Source: Rouxiella badensis
GTDB lineage: Bacteria; Pseudomonadota; Gammaproteobacteria; Enterobacterales; Enterobacteriaceae
Length of the DNA stretch: 64,000 bases
Assembly: GCF_002093665.1 (NCBI RefSeq)
Contig: NZ_MRWE01000001.1
Location: 62,001-126,000 of the forward strand
Reading direction: 5' to 3'
Shown here: positions 52,927 through 62,619 of the stretch, piece after piece
How positions within the stretch are numbered: position 1 is the stretch's first letter
Layout of the letters: every line of letters starts with the position of its first letter
Notes under the pieces: generated by a model
What the model was told of the DNA's origin: nothing
Database searches by the model: none
The model's input: the letters and a program-made list of their open reading frames with translations, nothing else
Position numbers and translations under genes: made by a program

Positions 52927-53737
52927 GGTTCTGTCGCATTAAGACGTCGTGAGGTAACATGCTGTTTTTTTTACGATGTTGCCTGACCATATCCCTGATC
53001 CGAAAATCTTTCCAACGCCTGCATTATCCCCCCGATGTTATCGCCCAGTGTGTTCGCTGGTATCTGGCGTATTCCCTGAGCCTCCGTAATCTGGAAGAGA
53101 TGATGGCCGAGCGCGGCATTGTTGTTGATCATTCGACGCTTCACCGTTGGGTCATCCGCCTGGTGCCCCTGTTGGATAAGGTGTTCCGACGGTATAAACG
53201 CCCGGTGGGTCGACGCTGGCGAATGGACGAAACCTACATCAGAGTCAGAGGGCAGTGGAAATACCTGTACCGGGCCGTCGATACCGCAGGGCAGACCATC
53301 GATTTCCTGCTGACCGCCAGGCGGGATGCCGGCGCAGCACTGCGCTTCTTTCGTAAGGCTATTCGCCACCACGGTGGGCCAGAAAGGGTAACCATTGATA
53401 AAAGTAGCGCCAATACGGCAGCGTTGGCCACACTCAATGCCGACAAACCCGATGAAGAAAGCATCACGATCAGGCAGAACAAATATTTGAACAACCTTGT
53501 GGAGCAGGATCACCGGAACATCAAACGACGAACGCGACCCATGCTGGGATTCAAATCATTCCGGCGGGCACAGACCATACTTGCGGGTATTGAGCTGGTA
53601 AACATGATCCGTAAAGGACAGCTTCATCATCAAGCTGGCGAAGGATTGTCGTCTGCAGAACAATTTTATCTGCTGGCAGCCTGAAAAAACAGGTAGCGCA
53701 GATTTCATCATCTTCACTCCGTTAACGCGACAGAACC
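52927..53737 (+). mobile_element. IS6-family insertion sequence, copy B (811 bp)
   Basis: It has the same inverted ends (GGTTCTGTCGC/GCGACAGAACC), length and orientation as copy A. The flanking 8-mers ATTTTTAG and GGTGGGTT do not match each other, nor do they match those of copy A. The right end runs straight into the body of an MFS gene. Confidence 0.92.
52959..53684 (+). CDS. IS6-family transposase, copy B
   Basis: Identical in sequence to copy A except for one isoleucine-to-valine change near residue 49 and a change of the likely start ATG (MSLIRKSF) to ATA. Translation would have to start at the upstream ATG at 52959 (MLFFLRCCLTISLIRKSF), giving 241 residues, or not occur efficiently. 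The catalytic residues are all kept. Confidence 0.85.
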   Translation: MLFFLRCCLTISLIRKSFQRLHYPPDVIAQCVRWYLAYSLSLRNLEEMMAERGIVVDHSTLHRWVIRLVPLLDKVFRRYKRPVGRRWRMDETYIRVRGQWKYLYRAVDTAGQTIDFLLTARRDAGAALRFFRKAIRHHGGPERVTIDKSSANTAALATLNADKPDEESITIRQNKYLNNLVEQDHRNIKRRTRPMLGFKSFRRAQTILAGIELVNMIRKGQLHHQAGEGLSSAEQFYLLAA

Positions 53738-54947
53738 GGTGGGTTCCGCCACACCGATAGGCGTGCTATTTGGCGCGTTGATGGCCGGCTATCTCGGCGA
53801 TCGCATTGGCCGAAAAGCCGTGATGTGTTGGGCGCTCGCCATCTACTGCGTCATGACGCTGTTTGCCGCCCTCGCCCCCAACTACCCGAGCTTCCTGATT
53901 GCCAGGATCCTCGCGGGTGTGGGCGTGGGCGCCGAGAGCGTAATTATTGCGCCCTATCTGAGCGAGTTTATCCCGCCGAAAAAACGTGGCTGGTTTATTG
54001 GCGCGCTGGCCGGGTTCTTCTCGTTTGGCTTCGTCGGGGCGGCATTGATCGGCCGCTTTATCGTGCCGTCGTTCGAGGACGGCTGGCGCTGGGCGCAGGT
54101 GATGACCGCGCTGCCTATTGTGATGCTGCTCTGGTGGCGTCGCAGCCTCCCGGAGTCACCGCGCTTTCTGCTTAACCGTGGTCGAGTGAAAGAGGCAACT
54201 CAGGTCATTGAAAATCTTGAGAAAAAGGTCGAGCGCGCCCTCGGACGCCCGTTGCCTGCCGTCCCGATTCAGACCGAAGCCACTGAGGTTGAAACCTCGA
54301 CTCCGCCGCTCGGCTTTTTCGAGTCGATCGGCATGATGTTTACCGCCAGCATGCGCAAGCAGACGGTGGTCATCTGGCTCATCTGGTTTGTGGTCACCTT
54401 CTGCTATTACGGCTTTTTCGCCTGGATCCCGTCACTGCTCATCGCCAAGGGCTTTACCATCACCAAAAGCTTTGAATTCTCTATTATTATTTATCTGGCG
54501 CAGATACCGGGCTATTTCTCGGCGGCGGTGCTGTCAGACCGGCTGGACAGGAAGCACACCATCGCACTGTATCTGATAGGCGGCGCGATCAGCGCGTGGT
54601 TCCTCAGCCAGTCGGGCAGCCACGTGTCGATAGTGACGTCCGCCGCAGTGCTGTCGTTCTTCCTGAACGGTGCGTACGCGGGCCTTTATGCCTACACGCC
54701 GGAGAGCTTCCCTACCGCTATCCGCGCCACCGGTTGTGGTTTTGCCAGCGCCTTTGGCCGCATTGGCAGCATTCTCGCGCCAAGCATTATCGGGGTGTTT
54801 TCCGCCTCGCTGGGCTTTGCCGGGGTGTTCACCATGACCACCAGCATTTTGGTCGCAGGGGTGATTATCGTGGTCGCGTTTGGCGCAGCGACCAAAGGAA
54901 AATCACTGGAGAAAATTACCTCATCGGTAACAGAAATAACGCCTTAG
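53738..54947 (+). pseudogene. MFS transporter, 5' end removed by IS copy B
   Basis: The frame is open from the IS border and reads GSATPIGVLFGALMAGYLGD, RIGRKAVMCWALAIYC, ARILAGVGVGAESVIIAPYL and SLPESPRFLLNRGRVKEA, with a C-terminal half of about six helices (PESFPTAIRATGCGFASAFG). Comparison with full-length members suggests that roughly the first 60 residues, including membrane segment 1 and the usual start, are lost. A GTG at 53739 could start translation but has no ribosome site. It belongs to the metabolite transporter branch near NiaP/AraJ-type sugar-porter-like MFS. Probably non-functional. Confidence 0.8.
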
Positions 54948-55120
54948 CGTAAAGCCTCCCCATCATCCCCCTAGGGCGGTGCCTTCTCGCCCGCCCCTGG
55001 GGCACGATTTATCCCGCGCGCACCGTATCACCCTCCTTAAACGCAATCAGCAACAGCTCATTACTGCACCTTTACATCATAAATACACAAAGCGAACGAT
55101 TCTCAACACTTATTTGCATT

Positions 55121-55139
55121 GATAACGATAATCGTTATT
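55121..55139. promoter_or_regulatory. Fur box upstream of the siderophore receptor
   Basis: GATAACGATAATCGTTATT matches the 19-bp Fur consensus at 16 positions, by eye. It lies about 100 bases before the receptor start, in the expected promoter area. This implies iron repression. Confidence 0.85.
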
Positions 55140-55236
55140 GATAGCATTCTCATGAAAGTTATTTCAAATTACTTCTAATTATTTTTAAAACAACACAGCG
55201 CGCTTCTTGTCAGCAACGGAATGGTCCTGCTCAGTG

Positions 55237-57525
55237 ATGAAAAATATCCTGTTTTATACCAAGGTCACCTTATTTTCCGTGACCTCTTTTAGCCTGCTTA
55301 TGCCAACACTTTCCCAAGCCGAGCAAACAACAACCCTTAAAGAGGGAGATAATAAACCGCTCGTAGACAGCAAAGAGAAAAAACAGAAGGACGAAGACGA
55401 CACCATTACGGTGACCGCACAGCAACAAACCCTGCAAGCGCCGGGCGTCTCTATCATTACTCAAGACGAAATCAAGAAACACCCGCCGGCGCGCGACCTG
55501 GCCGAAATTATCCGTACCATGCCCGGCGTTAACCTGACCGGTAACTCCACCAGCGGCCAGCGCGGCAACAATCGCCAAATCGATATTCGCGGTATGGGCC
55601 CGGAAAATACCCTCGTGCTGATCGACGGCATGCCGGTGACCAGCAAGAACTCCGTGCGCTACGGCTGGCGCGGCGAGCGCGACAGCCGCGGTGACACCAA
55701 CTGGGTACCGCCAGAAATGGTGGACAGCATTCAGGTCATTCGCGGTCCTGCCGCCGCACGCTACGGCAGCGGTGCAGCAGGGGGCGTCATCAACATTATC
55801 ACCAAGCCAACCACCCCAGACTGGCACGGCACCTTCAATACCTACATGGATGCACCAACGCATAAATCCGAAGGCGCAACCAAACGCTATGACGCGAGCC
55901 TTTCAGGCGGCCTCACCGATACGCTGAGCTTTAAACTTTACGGCGGCTGGTCTAAGACTCAGGCCGATGCGCAAAACATCAACGCTGGCCATGAAGCCGC
56001 GCGTACCGGCTCTTACGCTGGAACAGTGCCTGCGGGTCGCGAAGGGGTGAAAAACGAGAACGTTAATGGCGTGCTGCACTGGGCTTTTGCGCCTAAGCAG
56101 GCGTTGGAACTCTCTGCGGGCTACAGCCGTCAGGGCAACCTGTACGCGGGGGATACGCAAAACACCAACTCCAACGCGCTGGTGACCGCCAACTATGGCA
56201 AGGAAACCAACGTACTTTACCGTCAGACGCTGAGCCTGAAACACACAGGAAGCTGGGATAACGGCGTATCGACCACCAACTATATTCAGTACGAACGCAC
56301 CCGTAACAAACGTATCAACGAAGGCCTCGCGGGCGGTACCGAGGGTATATTCAGCACCACCAATCAAGGGTTCTCTACCATTGATTTGGCCGACGTCAAC
56401 GCACATACCGAAATTAACGTGCCGCTCGATTTCTTCGTTCACCAAACCGCGACCTTCGGGGCGGAATGGAACCAGCAGCGAATGAAAGATCCAACCTCTA
56501 ACACGCAGACCGCACAGGCCGGCAGCGTTGAGGGTATATCGAGCACCGGCCGCAGCCCCTATTCTTCCGCCGATATCTATTCCCTGTTTACCGAAGACAA
56601 TATCGAGCTGACCGATACCACCACCGTGACACCGGGCCTGCGTTTCGATTATCAGACCATTACCGGCAAGAATTTCAGCCCGTCCCTGAACCTCTCGCAG
56701 GAGCTGGGCAGCGACTTCACGCTGAAAATGGGTATCGCGCGTGCCTACAAAGCGCCAAACCTGTACCAGACCAACCCTAATTACCTGCTCTACAGCAACG
56801 GTCAGGGCTGCTACGCCAGCGCCGGTTCATGCTATCTGCAGGGTAATAAAGATCTCAAAGCGGAAACCAGCGTCAACAAAGAGATTGGCATCGAATATCA
56901 CCACAATGACGTTCAGGCCGGGTTGACCTACTACCGTAATGACTACCACAATAAGATTGAAGCGGGCTACGCGTCGGAATATTCCATCAGCAGCACCTCT
57001 GACGTTTACAAGTGGGAAAACGTGCCGAAGGCTGTGGTTCAGGGTATCGAAGGGACGCTCAACTTCCCGATCAGTGAATCTGTCGCCATGCGCAACAACT
57101 TCACCTACAACATCGAGAACGTGAACAAGACCACCAACGACTATCTGTCGGTTATCCCGAAATTCACCATCAACTCGACGGTGGATTGGCAGATACGCGA
57201 CGACTGGTCGATGAGCGGAACCATGACCTGGTTCGGCAAGCAGAAGCCGAAGAAGTATAACTACAAAGGTGAAGATGCGACCGGATCCGAAACCTGGGTC
57301 GTCAGCCCTTACGCACTGTTTGGCTTGACCTCGACCTATACGGTGAACAAGTTCCTGGACGTGACGGCGGGTATCGACAACGTGCTCGACAAACGCCACT
57401 TCCGTGAAGGCAATGCGCAGACCACCGGCAACTCTACCACCGGCGCTTACCTCTACGGCGCAGGTGCCAACACCTATAACGAATCAGGCCGCGTGTTCTT
57501 TATGTCTTTGGGTATGCACTTCTGA
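55237..57525 (+). CDS. TonB-dependent catecholate siderophore receptor (FepA family)
   Basis: This 762-residue outer-membrane receptor begins with a signal peptide (MKNILFYTKVTLFSVTSFSL, then LSQA). DDTITVTAQ is the TonB box. The plug domain (LQAPGVSIITQDEIKKHPPA, TMPGVNLTGNSTSGQRGNNR, DIRGMGPENTLVLIDGMPVT, PPEMVDSIQVIRGPAAARYG) is very close to E. coli FepA. A 22-strand barrel follows, ending in the terminal phenylalanine of GMHF. It would import ferric enterobactin or related catecholates. No siderophore synthesis or esterase genes are beside it. I chose the start at 55237 over 55207 because of the signal peptide. Confidence 0.92.
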   Translation: MKNILFYTKVTLFSVTSFSLLMPTLSQAEQTTTLKEGDNKPLVDSKEKKQKDEDDTITVTAQQQTLQAPGVSIITQDEIKKHPPARDLAEIIRTMPGVNLTGNSTSGQRGNNRQIDIRGMGPENTLVLIDGMPVTSKNSVRYGWRGERDSRGDTNWVPPEMVDSIQVIRGPAAARYGSGAAGGVINIITKPTTPDWHGTFNTYMDAPTHKSEGATKRYDASLSGGLTDTLSFKLYGGWSKTQADAQNINAGHEAARTGSYAGTVPAGREGVKNENVNGVLHWAFAPKQALELSAGYSRQGNLYAGDTQNTNSNALVTANYGKETNVLYRQTLSLKHTGSWDNGVSTTNYIQYERTRNKRINEGLAGGTEGIFSTTNQGFSTIDLADVNAHTEINVPLDFFVHQTATFGAEWNQQRMKDPTSNTQTAQAGSVEGISSTGRSPYSSADIYSLFTEDNIELTDTTTVTPGLRFDYQTITGKNFSPSLNLSQELGSDFTLKMGIARAYKAPNLYQTNPNYLLYSNGQGCYASAGSCYLQGNKDLKAETSVNKEIGIEYHHNDVQAGLTYYRNDYHNKIEAGYASEYSISSTSDVYKWENVPKAVVQGIEGTLNFPISESVAMRNNFTYNIENVNKTTNDYLSVIPKFTINSTVDWQIRDDWSMSGTMTWFGKQKPKKYNYKGEDATGSETWVVSPYALFGLTSTYTVNKFLDVTAGIDNVLDKRHFREGNAQTTGNSTTGAYLYGAGANTYNESGRVFFMSLGMHF

Positions 57526-57530
57526 TATAA

Positions 57531-57558
57531 AAAAGGGCCATCGCTTGATGGCCCTTCT
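57531..57558. terminator. Bidirectional terminator between receptor and dusC
   Basis: AAGGGCCATC/GATGGCCCTT hairpin with an A run on the left and a T-rich run on the right, between two convergent genes. Confidence 0.88.
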
Positions 57559-57561
57559 CTT

Positions 57562-58494
57562 TTACAAACGCTGAATCGCGAGCGCGATATCTTTCGAGGT
57601 ATTCAAGGTTCGCACCTGAGTAAACACCTCCGTTGCCTCGCTGTACTCTTTACGCAAATATCCTAGCCACTGCTTGATGCGCGCCACGTGATACAAACCG
57701 GTGTCACCCTGCTTTTCAAGATAAGTGTACTTTTTCAACAGCGCGATGACCTGTGGCCACGGCATCTTCGGTTCATTATATTTAACCACCCGGCTAAGGT
57801 TTGGCACGTTTAGCGCGCCTCGCCCAATCATCACCGAGTCACAGCCAGTCACCTGCATACACCGCTGGGCGCTGGCATAATCCCAAATTTCACCGTTGGC
57901 AATCACCGGAATGCTCAGTCGTTGGCGAATCTCACCGATCGCCTGCCAGTTGATGCGCTCCGCCCGGTAGCCGTCCTCCTTGGTGCGACCGTGGACCGTA
58001 AGCTCCGTCGCACCGGACTGCTGCACCGCGTCGGCTATCTCGAGGCTATGAGCCAGTGAGTCCCAGCCGAGACGAATCTTCACCGTAACCGGCAGGTCAG
58101 CGGGCACCGCCTCACGCATCGCCTTCGCGCCGAGATAGATAAGCTCTGGGTCTTTCAGCAAGGTAGCACCGCCGCCGCTGCCGTTCACCGTCTTGGACGG
58201 GCAGCCACAGTTTAGGTCCACGCCGTAAGAGCCAAGTTCGATAGCTCGTGCGGCATTCTCACCCAACCATTCGGGATATTGCCCCAGCAGCTGGACCCGG
58301 ACCCGCGTGCCGGACGGCGTGCAGCTTTCGTTAAGCAGTTCGGGGCAGAGACGGTAAAAGGACTTAACCGGCAACAGTTGGTCGACCACGCGTAAAAATT
58401 CGGTGATACAAAGATCGTAGTCGTTTACTTCGCTGAGAAGTTCACGCACCAGAGGATCCAGTACGCCTTCCATCGGAGCCAGTAATACACGCAT
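57562..58494 (-). CDS. dusC: tRNA-dihydrouridine(16) synthase
   Basis: This 310-residue FMN enzyme reduces U16 of tRNA. It matches E. coli DusC (315 aa): [60 protein letters not shown] (with the catalytic cysteine) and [21 protein letters not shown] chose the start at 58494, where homology begins; ten extra in-frame codons upstream are not supported. It closes the dld/pbpG/dusC neighbourhood of E. coli on the right. Confidence 0.95.
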   Translation of the reverse strand: MRVLLAPMEGVLDPLVRELLSEVNDYDLCITEFLRVVDQLLPVKSFYRLCPELLNESCTPSGTRVRVQLLGQYPEWLGENAARAIELGSYGVDLNCGCPSKTVNGSGGGATLLKDPELIYLGAKAMREAVPADLPVTVKIRLGWDSLAHSLEIADAVQQSGATELTVHGRTKEDGYRAERINWQAIGEIRQRLSIPVIANGEIWDYASAQRCMQVTGCDSVMIGRGALNVPNLSRVVKYNEPKMPWPQVIALLKKYTYLEKQGDTGLYHVARIKQWLGYLRKEYSEATEVFTQVRTLNTSKDIALAIQRL

Positions 58495-58561
58495 AGCCGC
58501 TCTACCCTTAAAAATGAGGCGCAATAATACGGGCGAACGGCTAGCGATGGCAATGGGCGGA

Positions 58562-59998
58562 CTATTTATAGTTGAGGCTTTCCTCCGGCTGCATCACGGG
58601 TTCAGTGCGCGTGGCACGCCGGGCGCTGATAATGGCCACCAGCGGTGCCGCGATAAACAGCAGCGACAGCCAGAAAGCCGCCTGGCTTACTCCCTGAGTC
58701 CCGCCCGGAACATAAATTCCCGACAGGTTGGCAACGGTACCGGCCAGTGCGGTGCCCATGGCGGCGGAGAAAGACTGCACCACGCTTATCGATGCTCCGG
58801 CTTTTTCTTTATCTTCTGCTGTCGCATGCTGCAACACGCGGGTCAGCAGGTGTGGCCAGCCAATTCCGGTAGCAAATCCCAGCAACGTCAGGCCCAGTAC
58901 AATCAGCCCCATGTTCATCCAGCCATCACCGAATACCACAGGCAGCGAAACCAGCAGACAAAGCAGGCTGAGGATCATGACTGGCGGCCCCAGACGGATG
59001 GCGGTGCTGGTGCGGCGCTCGGGCCACGACGCGCTCCACATCTCGCCCAACGTCCAGCCAGCGGCACCGGCGGCGGTAATGTATCCGGCCATCAGCGGCG
59101 TTTGACCGTGCAAATGCTGCAGCAGATACGGCACGTAAATATCAAAGCCCATGCCTATCATCAGCAACGCCATGGTGGCAAACAACGCGCACAGCGGCGA
59201 CGACAGGCTCAGCGCGTCGCGCGGCAGCAGGCGAACCGGGGTGGTGTACTCCCTTTTACGCAGCCACAGCACCAGCACTATCGCCGCGACGATGCCGGCG
59301 AAATTCATCCAGCCGTGAGGCGACAGGCTTCCCGCCGACACCGCCAGCACCGCGCTCGCCAGCAGCACCAACTGCAGACGCGGCAGAGGTTCAGTGACCG
59401 AACGCTTTTGCTGACGCGCCGGAAGGCTTTTCCATACCAGCAGCGCAAACAGCAGCGTGACCGGCAACAGCAGACCAAACGCATAGCGCCAGGCGTGCAG
59501 CTCCGCGAAAATGCCGCCCACCGCCGGGCCGACCAGGGTGGCGACACCCCACATCGCCGAAATTAGCGCCATCGCCCGAGGCCAAAGTTTTTCTTCAAAC
59601 ACCTGATTAACCATCGCATACGACATCGCAAACAGGAATCCGCCGCCGAGCCCTTGCACCGCTCTGCCAAGCAGCAGTATCGGCATCGACGGAGCCACCG
59701 TACAAATCGCCGCTCCAGCCATGAAAATCACCGTCGCATTCAAATAGGCCCAGCGAGGCCCACATCTGCCCAACAGACGCGCCGACAGTGCCGCGCCCAT
59801 GATAGCGCTGACCACAAACAGCGTGGTATTCCACGCGTACCACGCCATACCGCCGATGTCCTCGACCACCGACGGCAGGATGGTAATCACGATATAACTG
59901 TTGGTGGCATACAGTGCCACGCCGCCGCTCAGGGTGATGGCACTCCCCCGATTCTCGGCCGTAAACAAACTGCCCCATCCGCTGTGACTCTCTGACAT
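58562..59998 (-). CDS. MFS drug-type transporter (14-helix-like)
   Basis: This 478-residue transporter has TMITI-type opening [20 protein letters not shown], the motif [35 protein letters not shown] and [20 protein letters not shown]. The GPAVGG motif C is typical of exporters. A charged tail follows the last helix. I chose the ATG at 59998 (AGGAAG upstream). It is divergent from a HTH regulator that very likely controls it; the exported compound is unknown. Confidence 0.83.
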   Translation of the reverse strand: MSESHSGWGSLFTAENRGSAITLSGGVALYATNSYIVITILPSVVEDIGGMAWYAWNTTLFVVSAIMGAALSARLLGRCGPRWAYLNATVIFMAGAAICTVAPSMPILLLGRAVQGLGGGFLFAMSYAMVNQVFEEKLWPRAMALISAMWGVATLVGPAVGGIFAELHAWRYAFGLLLPVTLLFALLVWKSLPARQQKRSVTEPLPRLQLVLLASAVLAVSAGSLSPHGWMNFAGIVAAIVLVLWLRKREYTTPVRLLPRDALSLSSPLCALFATMALLMIGMGFDIYVPYLLQHLHGQTPLMAGYITAAGAAGWTLGEMWSASWPERRTSTAIRLGPPVMILSLLCLLVSLPVVFGDGWMNMGLIVLGLTLLGFATGIGWPHLLTRVLQHATAEDKEKAGASISVVQSFSAAMGTALAGTVANLSGIYVPGGTQGVSQAAFWLSLLFIAAPLVAIISARRATRTEPVMQPEESLNYK

Positions 59999-60121
59999 TG
60001 CAGGCTTCCTTTTCATGACCGGCACGGCGGGATTGAAGTCACGCCGTGATTAGTTTACATTAAAACAAGTTTTTGCTTGGAATAATAATTCCTGCCCTAA
60101 TCTAGGACCTAAAGAGTAAAT

Positions 60122-60772
60122 ATGTCAAGAAAAGACTTGGAAAATTCCGAGAGTGCAAAACAGAGCGTCGCCGAGCGACTTTTGATGCTGCTCAAGACCC
60201 GAGGCGAGCTACAGGCCAGCGATGCCGGGAAAATTTTGGGTACTACAGGCGAAGCCATGCGCCAGCAGTTCGTCAAGCTGGCAAAAGAGGGGTTGGTCGA
60301 AAGCAAGGCGGTATCGCAAGGCGTCGGCCGCCCAGCGCAGTACTGGCTGTTAACGCCCGAAGGCCACGCCCGATTCCCGGATACCCACGCCAGTCTCACC
60401 GTACAGCTACTGCGCATGATCCGTTCGTCGCTGGGTGAAGCCGCACTGGACCAGCTTATCTCAACACGCGAAACCGAGACCCTCGAGAATTACCGCAGGG
60501 CGATGGTGGGCGCCGAGACGCTGGAAGAACGCCTGCAACGCTTGGCAACTCTGCGTACCGGCGAAGGCTATATGGCAAGCTGGGAAAAACAGGAGGACGA
60601 AAGCTATCTGCTGGTCGAGAATCACTGCCCTATCTGCGCGGCGGCCGCCACCTGTCAGGGATTCTGCCGGGCGGAGCGCGAGGTGTTCAGCCAGACGCTC
60701 GGCGCCAACGTTGAGCGCACCGAGCACATTTTGCAGGGCGCGAGACGCTGTGCGTACCGTATTTGGCTCTAG
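60122..60772 (+). CDS. HTH regulator with C-terminal cysteine cluster (SufR/ArsR-like)
   Basis: This 216-residue regulator has an N-terminal winged helix (LLKTRGELQASDAGKILGTT then GEAMRQQFVKLAKEGLVESK) and VGRPAQYWLLTPEGHARFPD. The C-terminal half has NHCPICAAAATCQGFCRAER and ARRCAYRIW. Four or five cysteines in this spacing resemble the Fe-S binding site of SufR-type regulators. It lies divergently to the MFS gene, with about 120 bases between, so it may sense oxidation or an Fe-S-damaging compound and control the exporter. The cluster ligation is inferred. Confidence 0.75.
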   Translation: MSRKDLENSESAKQSVAERLLMLLKTRGELQASDAGKILGTTGEAMRQQFVKLAKEGLVESKAVSQGVGRPAQYWLLTPEGHARFPDTHASLTVQLLRMIRSSLGEAALDQLISTRETETLENYRRAMVGAETLEERLQRLATLRTGEGYMASWEKQEDESYLLVENHCPICAAAATCQGFCRAEREVFSQTLGANVERTEHILQGARRCAYRIWL

Positions 60773-60794
60773 AGCACCCGCGACAAAAACAAAA

Positions 60795-60816
60795 AAGCCC
60801 TCTCGAAAGAGGGCTT
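60795..60816 (-). terminator. Terminator of rhlE
   Basis: AAGCCCTCT/AGAGGGCTT hairpin with a CGAA loop, followed on the minus strand by TTTTGTTTTTG. Confidence 0.9.
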
Positions 60817-60858
60817 AAGCACGAAACTCGCCAGGTGTGTTCTACCGGCGTTGTTCGC

Positions 60859-62259
60859 TTACTCGCCTGAAGGCTTACGGCTGCGTGCAGCACCGGCGTT
60901 AGCGCCTGAACGACGCTGACCCGCATTAGCTGCGCTGCCACGGCTTGGACGAGAGGATGGACGGCTTTCGCCTGAACCATTACCGCCATTGCCGCTGCGC
61001 TGACCGTTACCACCCTGACGAGGGGCACCGGAACGCTGGCCACCGGCGCCTTGACGCGGTGCGCCACGGCCGTTGCCACCTTGACGACCGTTAACGATCG
61101 GCTCGGCTTTGATAGACGGATCCGGCTCGTAACCAGGCAGAGCGATACGTGGGACCTCACGCTTTAACAGACGCTCAATGTCACGCAGCAGCTTGTGTTC
61201 ATCGACGCAAACCAGAGAAATCGCTTCACCGGTAGACTCTGCACGACCGGTACGACCGATGCGGTGCACGTAGTCTTCAGGGACGTTCGGCAGCTCATAG
61301 TTCACGACGTGAGGCAGCTGGTCGATGTCCAGACCGCGCGCGGCGATATCGGTCGCAACCAATACGCGAATGCCGCCGTCTTTGAAATCGGCCAGTGCAC
61401 GCGTACGTGCGCCCTGACTCTTGTTACCGTGAATTGCAGCGGCGGTGATGCCGTCTTTATTCAGCAGCTCGGCCAGATGGTTAGCGCCGTGCTTGGTGCG
61501 GGTAAACACCAGCACCTGCTGCCAATTGCCGGTACCGATCATCTGCGACAGCAGCTCTCTTTTACGGCGCTTGTCAACGAAGTGAACGCTTTGCTCAATC
61601 TGCGAAGAGGCGGTGTTGCGACGCGCGACTTCAACGGAAGCAGGGTTGGTCAGCAGTTTGCCGGCCAGTGCCTTGATTTCGTCAGAGAAAGTCGCAGAGA
61701 ACAGCAGGTTTTGACGCTTGGCAGGCAGTTTCGCCAGCACGCGACGAATATCGTGGATGAAGCCCATGTCCAGCATGCGGTCGGCTTCGTCCAGAACCAG
61801 AATCTCAACCTTGGACAGGTCAACGGCGTTCTGGTGTTCCAGATCCAGCAGGCGTCCCGGTGTTGCCACCAGAATATCGATGCCACCACGCAGTTTCATC
61901 ATTTGCGGGTTGATGCTCACACCACCAAATACCACCAGCGAACGCAGCTTCAGGTATTTGCTGTAAGCCGTCACGTTTTCGCCGATCTGTGCCGCCAGTT
62001 CGCGGGTTGGCGTCAGAATCAATGCGCGAACCGGACGACGACCTTTAATCTGTGCGTCGCCAGTGTGGCTCAGCATCTGCAAAACAGGCAGGGTAAAGCC
62101 AGCGGTTTTACCAGTACCAGTTTGTGCGCTAGCCATTAAATCACGGCCTTGCAACACAACAGGAATTGCCTGTTGTTGAATAGGCGTAGGCGCGGTATAG
62201 CCCTGCTCTTCAACAGCACGCAGAATGTCGGCACTCAGGCCGAGAGAATCAAATGACAT
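60859..62259 (-). CDS. rhlE: ATP-dependent RNA helicase RhlE
   Basis: This 466-residue DEAD-box helicase has all the motifs: Q motif ([20 protein letters not shown]), [52 protein letters not shown] and HRIGRTGR. The tail from about residue 385 is rich in glycine, arginine, serine and asparagine ([20 protein letters not shown]), as in RhlE. It acts in ribosome assembly and RNA turnover. Order next to ybhL recalls the rhlE/ybh region of E. coli. Confidence 0.95.
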   Translation of the reverse strand: MSFDSLGLSADILRAVEEQGYTAPTPIQQQAIPVVLQGRDLMASAQTGTGKTAGFTLPVLQMLSHTGDAQIKGRRPVRALILTPTRELAAQIGENVTAYSKYLKLRSLVVFGGVSINPQMMKLRGGIDILVATPGRLLDLEHQNAVDLSKVEILVLDEADRMLDMGFIHDIRRVLAKLPAKRQNLLFSATFSDEIKALAGKLLTNPASVEVARRNTASSQIEQSVHFVDKRRKRELLSQMIGTGNWQQVLVFTRTKHGANHLAELLNKDGITAAAIHGNKSQGARTRALADFKDGGIRVLVATDIAARGLDIDQLPHVVNYELPNVPEDYVHRIGRTGRAESTGEAISLVCVDEHKLLRDIERLLKREVPRIALPGYEPDPSIKAEPIVNGRQGGNGRGAPRQGAGGQRSGAPRQGGNGQRSGNGGNGSGESRPSSRPSRGSAANAGQRRSGANAGAARSRKPSGE

Positions 62260-62619
62260 ATAAGGAAAAGCTCCAATCCACTCTAACCCGAACAGGTTCG
62301 GTGCAGTTTCAAGAATGGATGATCAGACGAGGCAAATGAGGATTACCACGAGGATTCGGCACAAACTGCAGTGCGCCAGTTGCGAGGATTCTAACAGATA
62401 TCACGCCCCCGCGTGCATTTATATGATTCAAGCTGTAAATGAATCCGTCCAATCCTGATTTAACGATATTTTCTGCCGCCGATTTGACGATGTTTGTTAT
62501 AGCATCGTTAATTATTATCACGCTCGTTTAGTTATCACTTTTTGTGATTTCATCAAAGCATTAGCTTGCTATGATTCCGAGGGTTAACTATTTCATCCAT
62601 AAGGCAACGCCGCAATACA
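62260..62619. promoter_or_regulatory. Divergent rhlE/mdtG control region
   Basis: This holds a 6-bp-stem hairpin CCGAAC-AG-GTTCGG (62288-62301) in the rhlE leader and an inverted repeat ACGATG-N10-CATCGT (62487-62508) in the AT-rich part, either of which might be regulatory. No gene is supported. Confidence 0.45.

Noticed and set aside
58514-59566. 350-codon plus-strand frame overlapping the MFS exporter
   Set aside because: Composition is arginine/glutamine-rich and repetitive with no family motif; it is the shadow of the MFS gene on the minus strand.
61195-62139. Plus-strand frame of 314 codons inside rhlE
   Set aside because: Antisense shadow of a well-conserved helicase gene.
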